Assembly (NCBI GenBank): GCA_008921705.1
Contig: VFFE01006056.1
Location: 311,251 to 375,250, forward strand
Length of the DNA: 64,000 bases
Direction of reading: 5' to 3'
Origin: Burhinus oedicnemus
Taxonomy: Eukaryota > Chordata > Aves > Charadriiformes > Burhinidae
The notes beneath the pieces are model-generated. The model did not search any database. It worked only from the letters and a program-made list of their open reading frames with translations, and was not told the DNA's origin. Below are positions 1 through 11,800 of the stretch, piece after piece. Within the stretch, counting starts at the first letter, position 1. The number at the start of each line of letters is the position of its first letter. A program made the position numbers and the translations under genes.

Positions 1-270
1 TGGCGCTTTTGCTTTAAGAGTAAAGCAAAAGAGACAAACAAGTTTTAGTATAAAACAAAACATTAACTGGGAGTTTGGTAAATATGTCTGGAGACACTGG
101 GATTTTGGCAGAGTGTAACTCCTAGAATAGTGAATGTTTTGGGGTTTTTTTCTGTTTATGTGTCTTCATACAAAACTGGGCAAAACAAGTAAATTGCAAA
201 TGAAAGCAGAAGAAAACACATGGAGCTATTGAAATAGGTTAGCATCTGATTTCAAATTTAGGAACAAATC

Positions 271-380
271 ATACATATGCACACATATATACACATAGAT
301 ATGTGTATGCACACACGTGTACACCACATATATATATATGGCACATATGCAAATGCTTATATATATATATTTACATACAC
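271..380. repeat. CA/TG and TA-rich alternating purine-pyrimidine microsatellite
   Basis: The stretch is built of short runs of ACAC, GTGT and TATATATATA, interrupted by single substitutions. It is an imperfect dinucleotide repeat, not a coding region; the 79-codon open frame through it is a by-product of the repeat. Alternating purine-pyrimidine tracts like this can adopt non-B DNA and are often length-variable. Confidence 0.8.
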
Positions 381-444
381 AGGCTTAAATGAAAGAAAGG
401 GACATTTAAGTCAGGTACTAGCAAAATTTTCTAAGAGTAACATC

Positions 445-648
445 TTTCTGATATTAATGTGGGGCACTAGGGTCACCTGGGAATGGTGTAGGCTTTCCAG
501 AATTGAAGGATTTTAAAAGCAAACTGGATAAATGTGTAAGGTGTGACATACGTATTGCTAACCCCACCTTGGGGCAGAAAAATGGACTAAGTGTCCTTGA
601 GATCTCTGTCAGCCAGCACTATTTCCTGTGACTATAGGATATAGCCAA
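445..648 (+). mobile_element. Ancient CR1-type LINE, 3' end relic
   Basis: The run reading about 'ggaatggtgtaggctttcc', then 'gcaaactggataaatg', then a CCTTGGGGCAG...ATGGACTAAGTGTCC segment and a degenerate TCCTGTGACTATA tail follows the order of the last codons and 3' tail of old amniote CR1 elements: 'EWNRLP...', 'FKxKLDK', then the non-coding tail ending in CCTATGATT-like repeats. Decay is heavy, so the match is by order of blocks and not by identity. It has no protein-coding capacity. Boundaries are uncertain by about 30 bases. Confidence 0.55.
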
Positions 649-1224
649 AGGATAGGTGTTACACATACACATCTGATGAAGTGTAAGAAAAACAGCCTGT
701 GATTTGCAGATGCGGAGACACTTATTACTGCGCACAGAGGAGAGCTCCTCCCTAGCTCACCTACAAGAACAGAAAACATGGGTTGGGTGGTAGTCCCTGT
801 CAGAGCAGCCCAGCTGTACAGACAGGGCTGATCAGCCTATTTCTCTCCTGCCTTACTGCTTCTCATTCTGACTTATGCCCCCTTTATAGCCTTTGGCTAG
901 GCTTTGTGTCTCTAAAGCTGTTAGTAAAGACAATTATATAAATATAAATTACAGATGTACAGCTTTGGGACAGCACACTCTGACTCAGAATTGTCTTCAT
1001 ACTGTTCTGTCACGTTCTTCCACCTGCATCTAGATTGCGTATTGAGTCATATTGACAGTGGAGTTGGCTATAAAGCAAGAGACCTTCAGTAAAGGACATT
1101 TTAAAAAAAATCGTAATTTTTCTCCAGTCTTTCAGAATGTGTGTATGAACTAGTAGCAGATTGGCTAGATTTTAGACAATATCACAGAGGTTTTTCATCA
1201 TTTACAGGATGCGGCAAAGATGAT
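649..1224. other. Unassigned unique sequence
   Basis: I see no gene, RNA gene or recognisable repeat here. Base composition is ordinary for bird non-coding DNA. Confidence 0.5.
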
Positions 1225-1432
1225 GGACCAAGGACTGAAAGCTGCAGGAATCAGATTCTACCACTGCTGTATGGTCACAGTCAATTCACTGTTAATCTCC
1301 CCTTGCCTCAGTTTCCCCATCTTTAAAACTGGGATGAGAAATGTTGTCTGCCTGTCACAAGGAGTGGAATGAGTACAATTAGCAATTTAACAGCACTTAG
1401 GAAATACAGTATTAAATACAGTATTATATACC
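1225..1432 (+). mobile_element. MIR-like (CORE-type, tRNA-derived) SINE relic
   Basis: The core 'gcctcagtttccccatct' followed by TTAAAACTGGGATGA is the diagnostic block of MIR-like SINEs. It is preceded by a decayed TATGGTCACAGTCAATTCACT segment (family: tgtgaccttgggcaagtcact) and followed by CACAAGGAGTGGAATGAGTACAATT and CAGCACTTAGGAAATA, which correspond in order to the family's 3' half. The promoter part at the 5' end is barely recognisable. It is non-autonomous, non-coding and ancient. The overlapping short open frames are not genes. Confidence 0.7.
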
Positions 1433-1899
1433 AATGTGGAGTTGTAGAGTATTCAGACCAGAGAACCCTTATTTGTAAGATCATTCTTAACGCTATGCTT
1501 TGTTATGCTTATCAATTGTTATTAAATGTCAAAATGAGCCAATACAATGAAAAGTAAAGGGGAAGTGAGTTTTAATTGCTCTTTAACCAGCCCATTTTCA
1601 GCTTCCCACAAAAATATGGATCCTGTATAGCCATTGTCACAGCCCCGCCCCAGTGCATTCTCAACATACACCAGGCAAGTGCACCAGGTATGTGCTTGAC
1701 AAGAGTTTGGATGTACCTCCGTGCTGTTTCTCTGCTGTGCCTTGAGCTGCTGCTGTTCTTTCTGTCTGTCACAAACATGTCTTTCCCCTGCATTGCGTAT
1801 GAAGTCAGGGACTGGCTACAATCAGGAGAAAATAATAGAAGAGGACCAATTAGGACCTTTAAGGAGCAAAGCAAGCAAACAAAACCAAACAGCCATAAG
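1433..1899. other. Unassigned sequence with chance open frames
   Basis: Overlapping frames of 111-121 codons run on both strands, but none resembles a known protein and no splice or promoter context supports one. I call it non-coding. Confidence 0.5.
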
Positions 1900-2342
1900 G
1901 GCCACAAAGATGATCAGAGGGCTGGAACATCTCCCCTGTGAGGACAGGCTGAGAGAGTTGGGGTTGTTCAGCCTGGAGAAGGCTCCGGGGAGACCTTATA
2001 GCAGCTTTCCAGTATCTGAAGAGGGCCTACAGGAAAGATGGGGAGGGCCTTTTTACAAGGGCGTGTAGTGATAGCATGAAGGGTAATGGCTTCAAACTAG
2101 AAGAGGGAAGATTTAGATTAGATCTCAGGAAGAAATGCTTCACTATGAGGGTGGTGAGGCACCAGAACAGGTTGCCCAGGGAAGCTGTGGATGCCCCCTC
2201 CCTGGAAGTGTTCAAGGCCAGGCTGGATGGGGCTTTGAGCAACCTGGTGTAGTGGGAGGTGTCCTTGCCCATGGCAGGGGGGTTGGAACTAGATGAACTT
2301 TAAGGTCCCTTCCAACCTAAACCATTCTATGATTCTATGATT
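1900..2342 (+). mobile_element. CR1 LINE, 5'-truncated, 3' end present
   Basis: The sequence encodes, in decayed form, the C-terminal end of CR1 ORF2: a block reading [23 protein letters not shown] is recognisable, then frameshifts, then a segment corresponding to 'RVVRHQNRLPREAVDAPSLEVFKARLDGAL'-type codons. The 3' UTR 'aaggtcccttccaacctaaa' and the terminal ATTCTATGATTCTATGATT microsatellite follow. CR1 copies by target-primed reverse transcription, so 5' truncation is expected. It is a dead copy. Its subfamily resembles the copy at 54.0-54.8 kb more than those at 33 and 57 kb. Confidence 0.93.
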
Positions 2343-5220
2343 ATTTTAAAGCAGGGGACTGGCCATTCACACATCCCTTATGTCATCACTAAAAATGTAC
2401 CACAGTCGTATTTGAATAGCCCTTAAAAATGTCCCATTACTTGCTTACCCCATGTTGCCATGTAAAGAATGTGTAGGACAGTAGCTGAAGATTTCTTTGA
2501 GGACTGTGTTTAGGATAAGACAACAGTCTGCCTGTTTTTATTTTCAAGCACTAAAAAAAATCCCATGACAAAGCACGGAATGTACAGTTCTGGAAGAAAC
2601 CCACTGCAGTAAGTCACAGGTGTACATTTTATGAGCAGGTGAAACGCACACAGCATTTGATAGAGAGCACTTATTCTTAAGGTGTATATTTTCAGTTCAG
2701 AAGCATTAGATGTTTAAGCAGGTGTACATTCAAAGCAAGAAAACACCAGATTCCTTTTTCTCTTACATGTTTTTCACAGGAGTTGCTTGATTTTTCAATT
2801 GTTCCTGATGTTCCTGAGATAAAAAGAAAAGCAAGGAATTACCCTACTGTATGAGGTACATTTGATCTTTATAAGGTTTTGGGGTTTGCTTTCTATGAAA
2901 GCTGCATTCCAAACAGTGCTTTCTGCTCATAAATATAGAATTACGTTATTACTGTAAATGTAACATGTTATTTTACATTTTAATCGAGGAGCTGGTGTTC
3001 TACCCGGGTAAGTGCCCATCAGCATTAGATGACACCCAATTAAAGCAGAGTGTCAAAACCTAATTTTCTAAGGCAAACGTTTAAAATTGCATACGTGCCT
3101 ATTTTTGGATCAAAACCCCTTATCAAACCGTACACTGGCTTTCCTAGCAAACACGAACGTGCAGACCATGGCAGTATGAATCATCAGCTTGCCTCTGATC
3201 AGAATTCAGGATATATTCTGGTTTGTGTATAATACTAATTGAGTTTGGCTTTGCACCTGAAAGCACACACTTTATTTTGACTGTATGGGAATATCATACG
3301 AGGAAAGACTGATTTATATTTCAATGAAATTTACTGTACATTTGAGGAAATTGAGAATATTTTTTTCCCTCAAGGCTGCTGCAAGCTTACATTTTGGTTC
3401 ATGGGAGATGAATGTTATTCCTAAGACTAAAAACACTATTTTATTATTCTGTAATATTTATGTCACAGTAGTAGTTAGAGCCTCCTCTTGCTGTTCCTGT
3501 AAAATTCTTCCCAAATTCACTAAATCATAATAATCTCAAAAGTCACTATTTGCACATGCTTAGCAGATGGTTCCTAAGAGATGGCTGCTTAAACCACACT
3601 GTATTTAGCATGCTCAGTTTGAGGCTTTGCAATTGCTTTTTTTGGAAGCCAGGGGCTGCTCTGGTGCCTGGCAATTCTGCTGAGTTCAGGGAGATTGTTT
3701 TCCTGTATTTTTTTTAATGCGTCTTCCTCTGATATCGTGGAAGGTGAATTAGTCTGACTGGAATGGAGAGGAACAGAGCTGCATGGAAATACAGAAGTCT
3801 TAGGAAGCTGATGGGGAATAATGGTGCAGAGGGGAACTGGGACCAGCAGGTGGGATATAACAGTAAGAGAGTGAATCCCAGGCTTGGGGAGCACATTACT
3901 TACAGGAGTGGAAAATGAACATGGAGATGTGTCTGTAACCACCACCATACATCCCTCTCTCTGTATTCCTGGGTCTCTTCTGTTGCCAGAGAAGAGTAGC
4001 GCCAGTCACAGTAAAGGGAGTGTTTTATCCTCCCTTGGAAAGTTTCCCTCTTGGCTTCTGAGGTCAAAGTCTGCATATTAGGAGTTCATATCTGCCAGTG
4101 GGTCCTCTGAGACAATACCGCATGCAGGAAATTCATGTGGGGGTGGGGAAGCCATTTGCTTTAAAATCACACCCTACCCCCACCCCCTGGCTTCATTCCA
4201 GAATTTATATACAGATATATATTTAAAGAATATTCAGGTTATAGAGTCAAGCACTGAAATGTTCAGAAACACCTAATTTGAGATGCCAATACGACCTTAA
4301 TTTGGCCTCAGTGTGCACACATATTTTACTTACATGGTAACGCATCAGCTTTTTTTAGGATTAAGCCTTTCCTTTTTAGGTGTCCAGGAACAATTAGGGA
4401 AGGAGCCAGAGTTGCATATGGAATGAGTCTGTTCCCTGGAGGCCAGACCCTGCGTCATTTGCTGTAGGTGCTGAAAGGAAGCTGTGACTGCAAAGAAGAG
4501 GAAAGAAGAAAAGAGGAAAGATTCATGAGTTATGTAGCTGTATACCCTCTTGCAAATCAGATTTTGTCTTTGGTTCTCGCTGCTATGTCTGACTGCCCGG
4601 GGACTCTGACACTTGAGAGCTGGGAAGCACGATTTTGTCTGGGTAAAGGTATGGGAGGAAAGGGCTTGAGTGGGGAAGAGCTGCAGTAAGGTGGGTGAAC
4701 TCAGCCTTAGCTTCTGAAATTTGTTATCTGTCTTCTTGTCAGGGCCGGGAGATCCTCTGAGTGAAAGAGAAAATCAAGATAAGTTACAATAATCCTTGGG
4801 TCGCTGATCTGTAGCCAGAGATCCAGGTGGCGTGGAATGGCCCGGACAGAGGTGAAACTGGCCACGGCTCGAGGGAGGAGGAAAGGAAGCAGGATATGAG
4901 GAATGGCCAGCCTTTGGCGCAATCAAGCTCACAGATGTGACAAAAAAGGTAATGAGAAAGGGAAACCTTCAGTAAGGTGGAGTTCAGGGTTGACGGAGAT
5001 TGCTAAGCTCCACCGTCTCTCGGTAAAGCTTCATCATTTCTTCCCTTTTGCCATGGCTGAGGCTCTCTGCTGCTTTCAGCCGTCACTGGGGATGCCGCCC
5101 ACCCGCCGAGGCATCAGCCGCCATAGGCTGTAAACACAGGATTTCACCTGGGAAAAAAAGCCCATTAGTTCTTCTAAAGAAAACACTGCCCTCCATTTAC
5201 ACTGACCTCAATGCTGTGGA
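2343..5220. other. Unassigned sequence, no supported gene
   Basis: About 2.9 kb without a recognisable repeat or coding exon. A purine-rich run lies near 4495-4530. Between 4743 and 4948 there is a segment bounded by a pyrimidine-rich AG acceptor-like site and an AAG|GTAATG donor-like site; it has stops in all three forward frames, so it could only be a non-coding exon. A strong Kozak ATG (GCCATGG) at about 5052 opens only 26 codons. Confidence 0.5.
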
Positions 5221-5720
5221 TTCCCCTCGCCCCCAGTTCTTGGAAAGAACCTACGAAGGAGCTCGCTGGCTCCCACCGCCTGCGCCGCCCGGGGCCGCCT
5301 CCCCACAGACAGCTCCCTTCCCTTCGCGGGGGGAGATGAAAAGGCAAAAAGCGGCGGCGGGGAGGGAAGGCGACAGCGGAGGAAGACTCCGCCGAGGAGG
5401 CCGCAGAGGGCGGCCGGGCGGCGGCGGCGGCCACGGGGCGGCGGTGTTGCGCAGCGCTCCCGCGGGCGTAGCGGGGCCGGACGGGGGCCGGGGCTGCGGC
5501 CCGGGCCGCTGGCGGTGTGGTCTGGCGCAGGGGCCGGCCCTGAGCGCCCTGCCTGCCGGCCTTGCCCCGCCGGTGGATGGCACCGCGGAAGGGCCGGCGC
5601 TTGGAGGCCTCACGGGGCCCAGGCGCCATTTCGTGGGCGGGTGGCGTCCCCTGAGGTGGCCCGGCCCCGCGGCGTGGGCCAAGCTGAGCGGCTCGGGCCA
5701 GACATGAACGCCTCCAGCCT
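5221..5720. promoter_or_regulatory. CpG island, probable promoter of an unidentified transcript
   Basis: By hand count there are about 60 CpG dinucleotides in 5221-5700, while the rest of the window is strongly CpG-poor. The tract includes GGGCGG/GGGCGGG Sp1-type boxes and several GCGGCGGCGG runs. At 5622-5631 the minus strand reads AAATGGCGCC, a YY1-like site whose ATG at 5629-5627 opens 151 codons on the minus strand (to 5174) in good Kozak context. The encoded peptide is Ala/Arg/Pro-rich and matches nothing I know. A 219-codon forward frame overlaps it, so long open frames are expected here simply because stops are AT-rich. No TATA box is visible. CpG islands in vertebrates usually mark transcription starts; which strand is used, and for which gene, cannot be told. 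Confidence 0.8.
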
Positions 5721-5987
5721 GGCAACCACTTCGCATTCACGGGCATGGAAGTTATTCCCGATGCAGACAGCTCAGAGGAGCGCTGGCTGCCGGGCGATGC
5801 CTCCCTGCCTGCTGAGGGCTGCCAGAGATCGGCAGGGGACGAAGCAAGGCCTTGGCGGCAGGCTGCTGCGCCAGCGTGGCTGTAGGACTTCTGGTGTCAT
5901 TTTGGGAAAACAAGTCAAAATCTCTGAACTGGACGCTTCAGCTCCTGAGCTGAAAAAGCAGCTGGTGTTGCTGGTGTGAGGCTGCAT

Positions 5988-6216
5988 TCAGGTTTAGGAT
6001 GGATATTAGGAAAAATGTCTTCAGAGAAAGGGTTATCAAGCATTGGAATAGGCTGCCCAGGGAAGTGGTGGAATCTCCATCTCTGGAGGCATTTAAAAGA
6101 CGGTAGATGTGGGGCTTACGGACATGGTTTAGTGGTGGTTTTGGCAGTGTTAGGTTAACGGTGGGACCTGGTGATCTTAAAGGTCCCTTCCAACATAGGT
6201 AATTCTATGATTCTAT
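5988..6216 (+). mobile_element. CR1 LINE 3' end
   Basis: The copy starts within the last part of ORF2 (codons like '[37 protein letters not shown]' in decayed form) and runs through 'gtggttttggcagtgttagg', 'aaggtcccttccaacatagg' and an ATTCTATGATTCTATG tail. The 3' region is of the same type as the copies at 33.2 and 57.5 kb, but on the opposite strand. It lies about 270 bases downstream of the CpG island. It is non-functional. Confidence 0.93.
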
Positions 6217-8649
6217 GTGTTACCCAGCCAGCATATCAAAAATGAAGCAACACAATATTTCTACCCAAAAGAAATGGTCAGGCTCTATTCTACGGGCATT
6301 GTTTTGTTTTGGTTTTTTCACCTTCCAGATGCAGGTGGATATCGCTGCAGAGAAGAAAGGCAAATCCAATGCCATGGAAAAGCAAGACCGAAGGTTTAAG
6401 CAGCCAGGGACAGCCCTGGTACGGCACTGAAGTGTAGGAAGTCAAAGCATTTCTGAGCAGCAGCAGCAGCAGACGAGTGTCTGTGAGCAAGTGTCAGAGT
6501 GTCTTGGCAACAGTACAAGATGTCTGCAACTTTCCTTCACTTAGGCAGAAAACACGTCATGTAGGCAGTGCAGTGGTGCGTGAACACAGCAGTGTGGGCT
6601 TGGTTTTGAAATATTTGCATCGAGAGCAAAGGCTTGTTTGGTCGGTGTAGGGAGACTGAAAATTTTGTGACAGAGGCTATGGCATTTCTCTCTCTGGCCA
6701 TTAATTGGTTGTTACAAATCTGCAGTGCAGTCATGTTCCCCCCCNNNNNNNNNNNNNNNNNNNNAATTATTTGTTCTAATAGTAATATTAGTTTTACGTG
6801 GTGTAGAACATGAACTAGTTTCTTTGGTAACCAAGTTAGTTACACACCCACACAAAGTTAGAATCTGCTAGGTGCAGACATTTTCTCTTTTAGAAAAGAT
6901 GTGGGTTTTGAAAACCACAGCAGTAGGGCAGCGATATATGTTCTCAGGGAGTCATTCCAGAAAAAGTTCCATATACCATATGCAGATTTATATCTTAAGT
7001 CCTGATCTTTTGTTTATACACACATATGGAACTTGAATATATTACCTATATATTGATTTCTCTAGTGACTTCAGGATTATATACTTCTTTCTTGTCCCAG
7101 TATTTCACCCTTTCCACTTTCCCCCTCACTCCTTGTAGAGAATAAGTGGCTGTGAAAGAGCACACAGTAAGAATATAGTGCAGGTGAATAAGCTTGCAAA
7201 TACATACTACGTTGCTTCTTTATTTGGTGTAAGTAAAAATTTGTGCTGTTTCTTAATTTGCCCCCTGAAATTATAGAGGTGAACTGCAGTGGCTTTTGTA
7301 GATACCTTCTTTTTAGGGATTTAAATATAAAAGTGGCCTTTGTGTTCTTGGTAGTTTTTTGAAAGCAAATAGGTACGTGCAGGATTAAAATTAATTTGTG
7401 AATATGAATTGTAGCAATATGACTAATAATCCCTGTCATATTGTCTTGATCACGATCAGTACTTTAGTCTATAGCAAAAGCAGAAGCCTGGAGACTTTTG
7501 TTGCACTTTCTCAAATCCCCACAAAATTAAAACATGTAAATTTTTAAACATACTTCCCTTGTTCCTGCATATGAGGCAAGATGGCATTAGTTCCTGAGAA
7601 CTGAAAGGTAGCCATAAACAGAGGCTGAGCCTGACAAGGCCATTTCATTGTTCTTGTCTGAAGTGTTAAAAAGGAAACAAACAATAAATAGGGAAGAGTG
7701 AATTAGAAGGTTTTACGTTCTTTCCTTTCCTGTTCTGAATCATCAGCCATAAAACAGGAAAGTAGGTATGTTTTTAGTTAAATATGTTTTTTATGCTAAT
7801 GTAATGCCTTTTAACTGCAGTTCTTCCAGAGTGGGAAAAGCCTGACACAAATACAGACAGCACCTGAAAGTACTCTTATGCAGTACTTGTTATTTCGTAA
7901 CACCCCTTCCTGCGCTACAACGAAGTACATAACATGCTGTGCAATTCTGCAGTAGAAAGCTGGAAAGGTTGCATTTCCTAGTTTACAGAAGCCTGATGAA
8001 GACTGAGCTGGGTGATGTGCAGTAAGCACTTTTTATAGTACTGCATAGTTAAAATTTAATCCATTATAAATAAAAAGTAATGAAAACATTAGTTGGAAGA
8101 AAAGCCTGCCTTGAAGAAAACAGACACATACTGCTGTCCTCTGGGTCACTTATGTCATCCTATGGCCACATCACTTTCTTAAGCCTGCAGGGGACATTTC
8201 CCTCTGGGCTTCTGCACATTCTGCTGTCTCCTCCTGGTGCCAGACACAGTCCTTTCTGCAGCATCTTTCTCAGGCGCTTCCTGTCTCTCATTGCCATAGA
8301 GACAGCGTGTGCCTATTAGAGACACCGCAGAGATGTGTTCACTCGAACCCAGGGGTGGCTGGAGAAGGCAGACTGCGAGCAGACCTGTGGGCTTGAGGTG
8401 CTGCGGAGAGGATTTTGTGGCCAGGTCCTGATCTGTGTAGCTGTTTCAGTAACGGGCTCCAGAAATCCTCAGCAGGTGAAATGAGCTTATGGGGTGCAGC
8501 CCAAAGGCTTAAGGAACTCATTCCCAATGCCCTGGGTTATCTGAACCATGGCCTAATGCTATTTCTGTTAAAGGTGATGCACAGCATTTTTTCATGTTCT
8601 CAGTAATAACCAAAATGCTGCGTAGAGCAGGAAGGCTGGGCTTGTAACA
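6217..8649. other. Unassigned sequence containing an assembly gap
   Basis: AT-rich non-coding sequence with a short (CAG)n run near 6457-6471 and no recognisable element. The 120-codon minus-strand frame at 7077-7439 resembles nothing known. The assembly gap is listed separately. Confidence 0.5.
6745..6764. other. Assembly gap (20 N)
   Basis: Twenty unknown bases follow a run of eight or more C. A fixed-length N block like this usually stands for a gap of unknown size, so true sequence may be missing here. Confidence 0.98.
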
Positions 8650-8815
8650 CAAGAGTAAAGCAAGGACTCAAGTCAGCCCTGATTTCCCCCCTCTGGCCCA
8701 CTGTTTCTGTGTGGTCCTGACCGAATTGTCTTCCTCAGTTTCTTCTCTTCAGAATATGGGTATTATTATTTTTTTTTTCCCCTTTGCAGGGTAGGTGGGA
8801 GCCTGTGGCCATCAT
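8650..8815 (+). mobile_element. MIR-like SINE relic
   Basis: The order of blocks is diagnostic: 'ggactcaagtcagccctgat' (tRNA-related/5' part), TGTGTGGTCCTGACCGAATTGTCTTCCTCAGTTTCTTC spread over 8710-8750 (the gtgaccttgg...cctcagtttcc core), ATATGGGTATTATTATT, then CTTTGCAGGGTAGGTGGGAG at the 3' side. A T-run has expanded inside it at about 8770-8779. It is ancient, non-coding and immobile. Confidence 0.65.
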
Positions 8816-11800
8816 CCAACCTCATCTCCATGAACATACACACTGTCCAGTCACCTCCACATTTGCTCCGGAAGAGTTCTATTGCAGCCCCTAAGGAATT
8901 CAGCAAGCTTGAGCACCTTTGGTGCCTCACCATGGGCATGTAGTCTCTTGCATCCATTTTGGAGAGGCAGGCTCCAGGCAAGGTACCTCAAAGCATGGTC
9001 CATCACCAGGTATCCTAAGTCCAGCTTGTAGTAAGTAACGTTGGCACTTTGGGTCTAAACTGCAGTTGGAGTAACAGGAGTGTGGGTGCAAATTATGTAG
9101 TGACAGTGTTTACTAGGTGTAAGTCTATGCTTAGTCCCAAACTTGAAGTAGCACCACCATTGTAATAGGGGTGTATATGATTACTGTTATGGTGAGCAGC
9201 AGCTATAGGGCAGAACATTGTTTCTGCTGAGCTGGTGCATGCCCTCTCCCTTGCCTGCATGTGAGAGTATTGGGAAAGAAATGGGGAGCAGAGTGAATCA
9301 TGCCCCCTCTTCCCCCAGCTGGCCACTGCACTGGGGAAACTGGGACAGCATGCTGCATCAGGGACAGACCCAGAACATGCGCCATGTCTATGTGCAGGCA
9401 CCTGGTACAAAGACCCTTGGTTCTGCTGGCCAAGCGGTGTCCCCAGATGGTAAGACAAGGTTAACAAACATGCACTCAGGCTAATAAAGCTTGACTCTCA
9501 ATGGGGCTAATTAGCTTCTATACAGCAACACGGCAAAATGAGTGGCAGCTCTGCAGCTAAATCACTGGGCACAGTCCCATGCAGAGCTGCTGTGCTTTCC
9601 TTGTCTCCTTGGGATAATCTTCTACTCGTGCAGCAGTGGTAAAGCCACAAGGACAAGGGATGCAGCTGCCAGTAAGGAGTCAAGGTAGAAAGGTGGTATC
9701 CATCATTACTGTTGTTTCTGTAATGATAGCTAAAAATAGCAAAGGCCATCATTTACAGATACAGTTTCGTATTGATATTCTAACAGTTTCAGCCCCAGTT
9801 AGCCCAGTTTTCTTGCTTTTTCTTCTTTTGTCTGTCTCTTCATGAAACACGTCTTAGTCCACAGCAGCCCTTAAAAATGTGTAAGAGTATGTTATCATGT
9901 GGGTAGCAGTAAACACTACTGTTATCGACTGTGAAGAGAAACCAGCTTGTAAGAAAACGTGGTGTTAGCTGCCCAAAGAAGCTCAAGAGAGCCTGTGCCC
10001 TACAAGATGAATGGGTATGCAAACTTCTGAGGGATGTCTGGGGAGGGAATAAGTTGCCCAAAACAGGAGATGATGGGGGACAGTTCCCCAGTTTTTATGC
10101 TCCCAGCCTCCCATTGTGAATTAGAAACTGAAACTCATAATTTGGCTCTCATTTATAAAAGCTCCACTATGAGCATTTGTTACTTTTGGGCTTGTGTGTA
10201 CGTGCTTATGTTTGCTTCTTTACTCAGGCCACAGCTGTTGCCCCCACCTTGAATGGAAGGGACCGAGGATGTGTGTGTGGAAATCCTTCTGCATATCTGG
10301 TCCCTGGGTCAGGCCTGGGTTTCCTTTTGTGTGGAGTCTCTCAGTGTTCAGGCTGCCAAAAAACACCAGCTCTGAAGTAAAAGTGCCTAATGTTGCAAAG
10401 GCCTTATAAGAGCTTTACATTGCTTTCATTGAAACCTGGATTAAGCTCATAATAATGGCCTTCATGTGCTGCAAATACATTAACACACTTCTCTGAGACA
10501 GAGCCTGCTTCCATTACGCTGGTTCCTGTGGCACACAGGAATTATTGCCTACCAGAGAAGTGTTAAGTGAAATGTCGCCAGGGGATTATCACCTCCCTTT
10601 CCTGCGTGTTTTTGCTAAACTGAGCAGGAGAAGAGGAGCTCCCACCACCCTGCTAGGAAGCCTTGAGGAGGAACCCTGGTTTGTGCTTTGTTTTTAAGTT
10701 TTTTTTTTCAAGAAGGAGGGAAGGAACATTCTTTTGCTGTATGTTTTTCTGGTGTGAAGACCTGGCCTTCCACAGCTCATTTCCAACACTGCAAGCTGCC
10801 TTTGTGGAAAACATGGCATGGCCCAGGAAAATCCACCTAATGTGAGGCTCTCCCTCTTCCCATTTCCCCTCATGCTCCAAACACATCTCCAGTGGGGTTT
10901 TACTGTCCGTACATTGTTTACAAGAAGCAACTGTAAGTTTAGTTGCTTGTACCTTTGGAGTTCATTGTATTCCTCGTCTGCCAGCCTTTGCTGCCAGTAC
11001 AAGTGAAGGATTTGTGACCTTAGTGTCTTTTTCTTACCCTGGTCACTCTCATCTTCCCTAAGATTAATGTGCTGTACTGTGAACTCCAGTTATTATTCAC
11101 TGTGATTGTTGCCTAATTGTGATTTATGCAAACCGGTGTCACCTCAGACAAGGTGTATGTACTCCCTAGCTTGTGTACACACGTAGTTGACGGCAAGATG
11201 AAAATTGCTTGACATGTTGGTATTTTATGATGTTAGATGGGTACATCCTGGAACGTATCTCAGCTGTGTAATGCTATAGTAGCAGGCGATCATAAGACAT
11301 TTTCTACAGCAAATATAATGCCTGGGACAAAGATACATGGATTTAGGCAGTGATAGATTAAAAACTAATTGTGGTGCAATGCTGATGCCAGTTTAAAAGG
11401 TTAAACATTGAAAACAGCATTTGAGGTTTTCAAGCTTCTGTCACAGCAGCCCTGTCTTGGCCAAGCTGAAGGGCTCACCTCCTCTTTATTTTGCATTTTT
11501 CTGTGTGTTCCCAAACACACAAGGCACCTGATGTACAGAAGCAAAGGCGCAGCCCCTGCCTGGGGAGGGCCCTGGGCAGGGCCACAGGGTGAGCAGTCAT
11601 GGCCTGGGGCTGGGGAGGGGACCGTGAGCTGCTGCACCACTCATGCCTACCAAATATGCCAAAATGCCCTTCTTGCCCGGAGAAAGTATTATCTAATCTT
11701 TGTGAGAGAAATAAAAATCATAAGCAGGCAAATAGAAGCGAGGGAGGAGAGAAAGGGAGGTGCGGAAAGCAAGGGTAACACCATTTCTCACTGTAGCATG

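Noticed and set aside
271..516. 79-codon frame through the dinucleotide repeat
   Set aside because: Composed of Tyr/Ile/His/Thr codons produced by CA/TA repeats. Not a gene.
5048..5979. Overlapping long open frames on both strands in and after the CpG island (up to 219 codons)
   Set aside because: Stop codons are rare in such GC-rich DNA, so long frames are expected on both strands. The peptides are low-complexity Ala/Arg/Pro/Gly without a known domain.
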